A DNA stretch of 14,889 nt from Candidatus Dadabacteria bacterium UBA2774 (GTDB taxonomy: Bacteria > Desulfobacterota_D > UBA1144 > Nemesobacterales > UBA2774): assembly GCA_002352485.1 (NCBI GenBank), contig DEIM01000216.1:1-14889 (forward strand). Reading direction: 5' to 3'. Positions 13,062 through 14,889 of the stretch are shown in pieces. A program made the position numbers and the translations under genes. The notes beneath the pieces were generated by a model. It saw nothing but the letters and a program-made list of their open reading frames with translations, was not told where the DNA came from and did not search any database. Positions within the stretch are counted from its first letter, which is position 1. Every line of letters starts with the position of its first letter.

Positions 13062-13997
13062 TTAGTTAATACCTGAAAGAATCCTTCCCCACCTAACCTT
13101 ATCTTTTAAGTCAGGGTTATCAAAATCCCAGGACCAATGAATCACAAAAGCCTTTCCGGCAATATTCTCTATCGGAACAAATCCCCAGTACCTTGAGTCC
13201 TGACTGTTATCTCTGTTGTCACCCATAACAAATACCTTACCTTCAGGCACCTTTGTCACCGGTATGTAATTTCCGGTATTTGTGTTTTCTTTGCCTTTGC
13301 GGAAAATCACCTTGTGGTCATCCCCGTAAAGGTCTTCGTCGTATTCGTCAAACGCCTCGCCGTTTCGCGCATCCTCATAAGTGCCTATAAACTGCATAGG
13401 AACCTCTTGACCGTTTATTAATAGAGAGCGACCTTCAATATCTATTCTGTCCCCGGAAAGTCCGACTACGCGTTTAATATAATATACACCTTTTTTTGAC
13501 GGGTCTCCTTCAGAGTTAGGGTAAGTAAAGACTATTACATCCCCACGCTCAATATCTTTTATCGGGAACACAACTTTATCGGTAAATGGTATTTTCGTTC
13601 CGTATATAAATTTATTCACCAGTAGGTGATCCCCAACTAACAGGGTCGGTATCATCGAACCCGATGGGATCTTGAAAGGCTGAAAAACGAACGTTCTTAT
13701 AAGTAGAGCCAAAACGACTGCAAAAACAAGCGCTTCTATATTCTGGCGGAGCTTTGACTTGTTATACTTGGAGAGGTAATCGTGTGAAGCGCCTTCAAGC
13801 GCGTCGGTCTCTATTAAGATTTCTTTTGTGCTCCCTTCGGCAAGAGCAGCCTCAAGACTGCCAATTCTCTGTTTGATAAGCGCTGCGGAGCCCGGGTTTA
13901 TTCTCGAGATATTCTTTTCTAAAACGGATTTGGTATGAGAAAGTATCTGGTTGGCTTTCTTTCTGACTTTAGCTTCTTTGGACCAAAAATTGAGCAT
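13062..13997 (-). CDS. lepB: Signal peptidase I
   Basis: Signal peptidase I cuts signal peptides from exported proteins at the outer face of the inner membrane. The 311-residue protein has one membrane segment (about 88-105) and then the catalytic boxes in order: IPSGSMIPTL with nucleophile Ser114, LVGDHLLVNK, RGDVIVF, YYIKRVVG with general base Lys175, and GDNRDNSQDSRYWG (259-272). An N-terminal cytoplasmic extension of about 85 charged, helix-forming residues precedes the membrane segment. The only reasonable start is ATG 13995-13997. It has no Shine-Dalgarno, and the -10 box of a strong promoter ends just 12 bases before it. lepB heads a likely operon with a small membrane protein and pyrRBC. 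Very secure by motifs. Confidence 0.96.
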   Translation of the reverse strand: MLNFWSKEAKVRKKANQILSHTKSVLEKNISRINPGSAALIKQRIGSLEAALAEGSTKEILIETDALEGASHDYLSKYNKSKLRQNIEALVFAVVLALLIRTFVFQPFKIPSGSMIPTLLVGDHLLVNKFIYGTKIPFTDKVVFPIKDIERGDVIVFTYPNSEGDPSKKGVYYIKRVVGLSGDRIDIEGRSLLINGQEVPMQFIGTYEDARNGEAFDEYDEDLYGDDHKVIFRKGKENTNTGNYIPVTKVPEGKVFVMGDNRDNSQDSRYWGFVPIENIAGKAFVIHWSWDFDNPDLKDKVRWGRILSGIN

Positions 13998-14009
13998 AAT
14001 TGAGGTTTG

Positions 14010-14038
14010 AGTATATATGGTGAATTAATCTCTTTCAA
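14010..14038 (-). promoter_or_regulatory. Sigma-70-type promoter of lepB, very close to the start codon
   Basis: On the minus strand, -35 TTGAAA (14033-14038, 5/6 against TTGACA) and -10 TATACT (14010-14015, 5/6) have the optimal 17-base spacing. Only 12 bases (CAAACCTCAATT) separate the -10 box from the lepB ATG. The mRNA leader would be about 4-6 bases and has no Shine-Dalgarno. It should drive lepB through pyrC. Confidence 0.7.
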
Positions 14039-14100
14039 CACGAAGCCGCCAAGTAATATAAAAACAAGTACATTAAAACGGCCCGGGAATTGAATGAGCG

Positions 14101-14889
14101 TTAAACCCTCTCCCTTTCGTTAGAGCGCTCTACGGATTTTACACCCTTCACCTGTTTAATAGATTTCATGACATTTTCAAGCTGCGAGAGGTTTGAGATA
14201 ATAACATCAAAATTACCCATGGCGCTTTCCACATCGTCTGCATGCATTTCCGCTTTGGCTATATTAACGTCACAGGCCGAGATGGAGCTTGAGATATCGG
14301 AAAGCACACCTGGGCGGTCTGAGCACATAACTATTAATCTCACAGGTCTGAGCCCCTCGAAATTTTTATCCCATTCAACGTCAATTCTCCTTGCGCTATC
14401 GACTTCGTGCAGGGTAGGACAATCATCTTTATGTATTGTGATACCTTTTCCCCGTGTTATGTAGCCTAGGATATCTTCCCCCGGCAGAGGTGAGCAGCAG
14501 TTGGCGAAACGTATCATCACGTCGTCGTAGCCCCTTACGAGTATCCCGCTGTCAGAGGAACGAGTAATAGTTTTGATTATCTTTTCCATCCGGGACTCCT
14601 TTTCAGGAGGCGTGTCCATTTTATCACTCGGCAGGATACGTTTTAAGAGATCGTTAGCGGACATCTTGCCAAACCCGACAGCAAGATATAGGTCTTTTAC
14701 ATCCTTAATCTTCAGCTCTGAGAGCGGTTTTTGAAGCTCGCCCTTTTTGAGGAGTTTATTAAAATCAAGTCCGTGTTGTTTAAATTTTCTTTCACAAATC
14801 GACTTACCCACAATCTCTGACTGTGTTCTCTCTTCGTTACGGAGCCAGTTCCGGATTTTTGTTTTGGCGTTTGAGGTAATTACGAATTT
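14101..14889 (-). CDS. RelA/SpoT-family (p)ppGpp synthetase/hydrolase, C-terminal part (cut by right window edge)
   Basis: The reading frame is open to the window edge, so 262 residues of a protein usually about 700-750 long are visible. The first residues, KFVITSNAKTKIRNWLRNEER, are the segment that follows the TGS domain in long RelA/SpoT proteins. A helical region comes next, then the conserved-cysteine domain (VMIRFANCCSPLPGEDILGYITRGKGITIHKDDC in pieces; cysteine pair at 14494-14499). A C-terminal ACT domain (RPVRLIVMCSDRPGVLSDIS onward) completes it. These regulatory domains sense the ribosome and control the N-terminal hydrolase and synthetase, which lie outside the window. Whether the enzyme is RelA-like or a bifunctional Rel/SpoT cannot be decided from this part. 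It ends 103 bases before lepB with no clear terminator. Confidence 0.95.
   Translation of the reverse strand, partial: KFVITSNAKTKIRNWLRNEERTQSEIVGKSICERKFKQHGLDFNKLLKKGELQKPLSELKIKDVKDLYLAVGFGKMSANDLLKRILPSDKMDTPPEKESRMEKIIKTITRSSDSGILVRGYDDVMIRFANCCSPLPGEDILGYITRGKGITIHKDDCPTLHEVDSARRIDVEWDKNFEGLRPVRLIVMCSDRPGVLSDISSSISACDVNIAKAEMHADDVESAMGNFDVIISNLSQLENVMKSIKQVKGVKSVERSNERERV

Noticed and set aside
13998..14100. PyrR-binding leader or attenuator before the lepB-pyr operon
   Set aside because: No UCCxGxGAGG-like loop and no terminator/antiterminator pair; the predicted transcript starts nearly at the lepB ATG.
1..14889. Mobile element, CRISPR array, toxin-antitoxin or defence island near the tRNA genes
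   Set aside because: No integrase, direct repeats of tRNA 3' ends, regularly spaced repeats or toxin-like small gene pairs were seen; the genes are all housekeeping types.

Overview
The window is a core-genome stretch of a Gram-negative-type (diderm) bacterium with moderate to low GC. It encodes outer-membrane assembly (BamA, OmpH/Skp), lipoprotein release (LolD and a LolC/E-type permease), fatty-acid dehydration (FabZ), LysRS, signal peptidase I, pyrimidine biosynthesis (PyrR, PyrB, PyrC) and a stringent-response enzyme. The order lysS-lolC/E-lolD-bamA-ompH-fabZ and a 5'-proximal pyrR-pyrB-pyrC set resemble Deltaproteobacteria-like and related uncultured lineages. I cannot name a species or phylum from the sequence alone. 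All genes except one are on the minus strand, so transcription mostly runs from high to low coordinates. I see no transposase, integrase, phage gene, CRISPR array or other sign of a mobile element.

Layout, in the direction of minus-strand transcription. (1) 14889-14101: C-terminal part of a RelA/SpoT homologue, cut by the right window edge. (2) 14038-9917: a consensus-like promoter, then lepB, a small membrane protein, pyrR, pyrB and pyrC, with gaps of 33, 3 and 2 bases and a 4-base overlap. This looks like one operon. (3) 9349-9885: the only plus-strand gene, an anchored acidic protein of unknown function. It is convergent with pyrC and divergent from an MFS transporter. (4) 9291-7608: an MFS transporter and a PaaI-like hotdog thioesterase. 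(5) 7548-690: a second good promoter, then lysS, a LolC/E permease, lolD, bamA, ompH and fabZ, tightly packed. (6) 665-1: a third promoter, then tRNA-Thr(UGU), tRNA-Tyr(GUA), tRNA-Gly(UCC), tRNA-Thr(GGU) and the first codons of what is almost certainly tuf (EF-Tu). This is the same gene order as the E. coli thrU-tyrU-glyT-thrT-tufB operon.

The genes form a few functional blocks: envelope biogenesis coupled to lysyl-tRNA charging, protein export plus the first pyrimidine steps, and a translation block of tRNAs with EF-Tu. No exotic system is visible. The most interesting points are: the lysS and lepB promoters lie so close to their start codons, with no Shine-Dalgarno sequence, that both mRNAs may be (nearly) leaderless; the bam/fabZ operon has no lpxD or lpxA; tuf has a tandem Shine-Dalgarno motif; pyrR has no recognisable PyrR-binding leader; and the lone plus-strand gene is unrecognised, with a perfect palindrome in its divergent promoter region.
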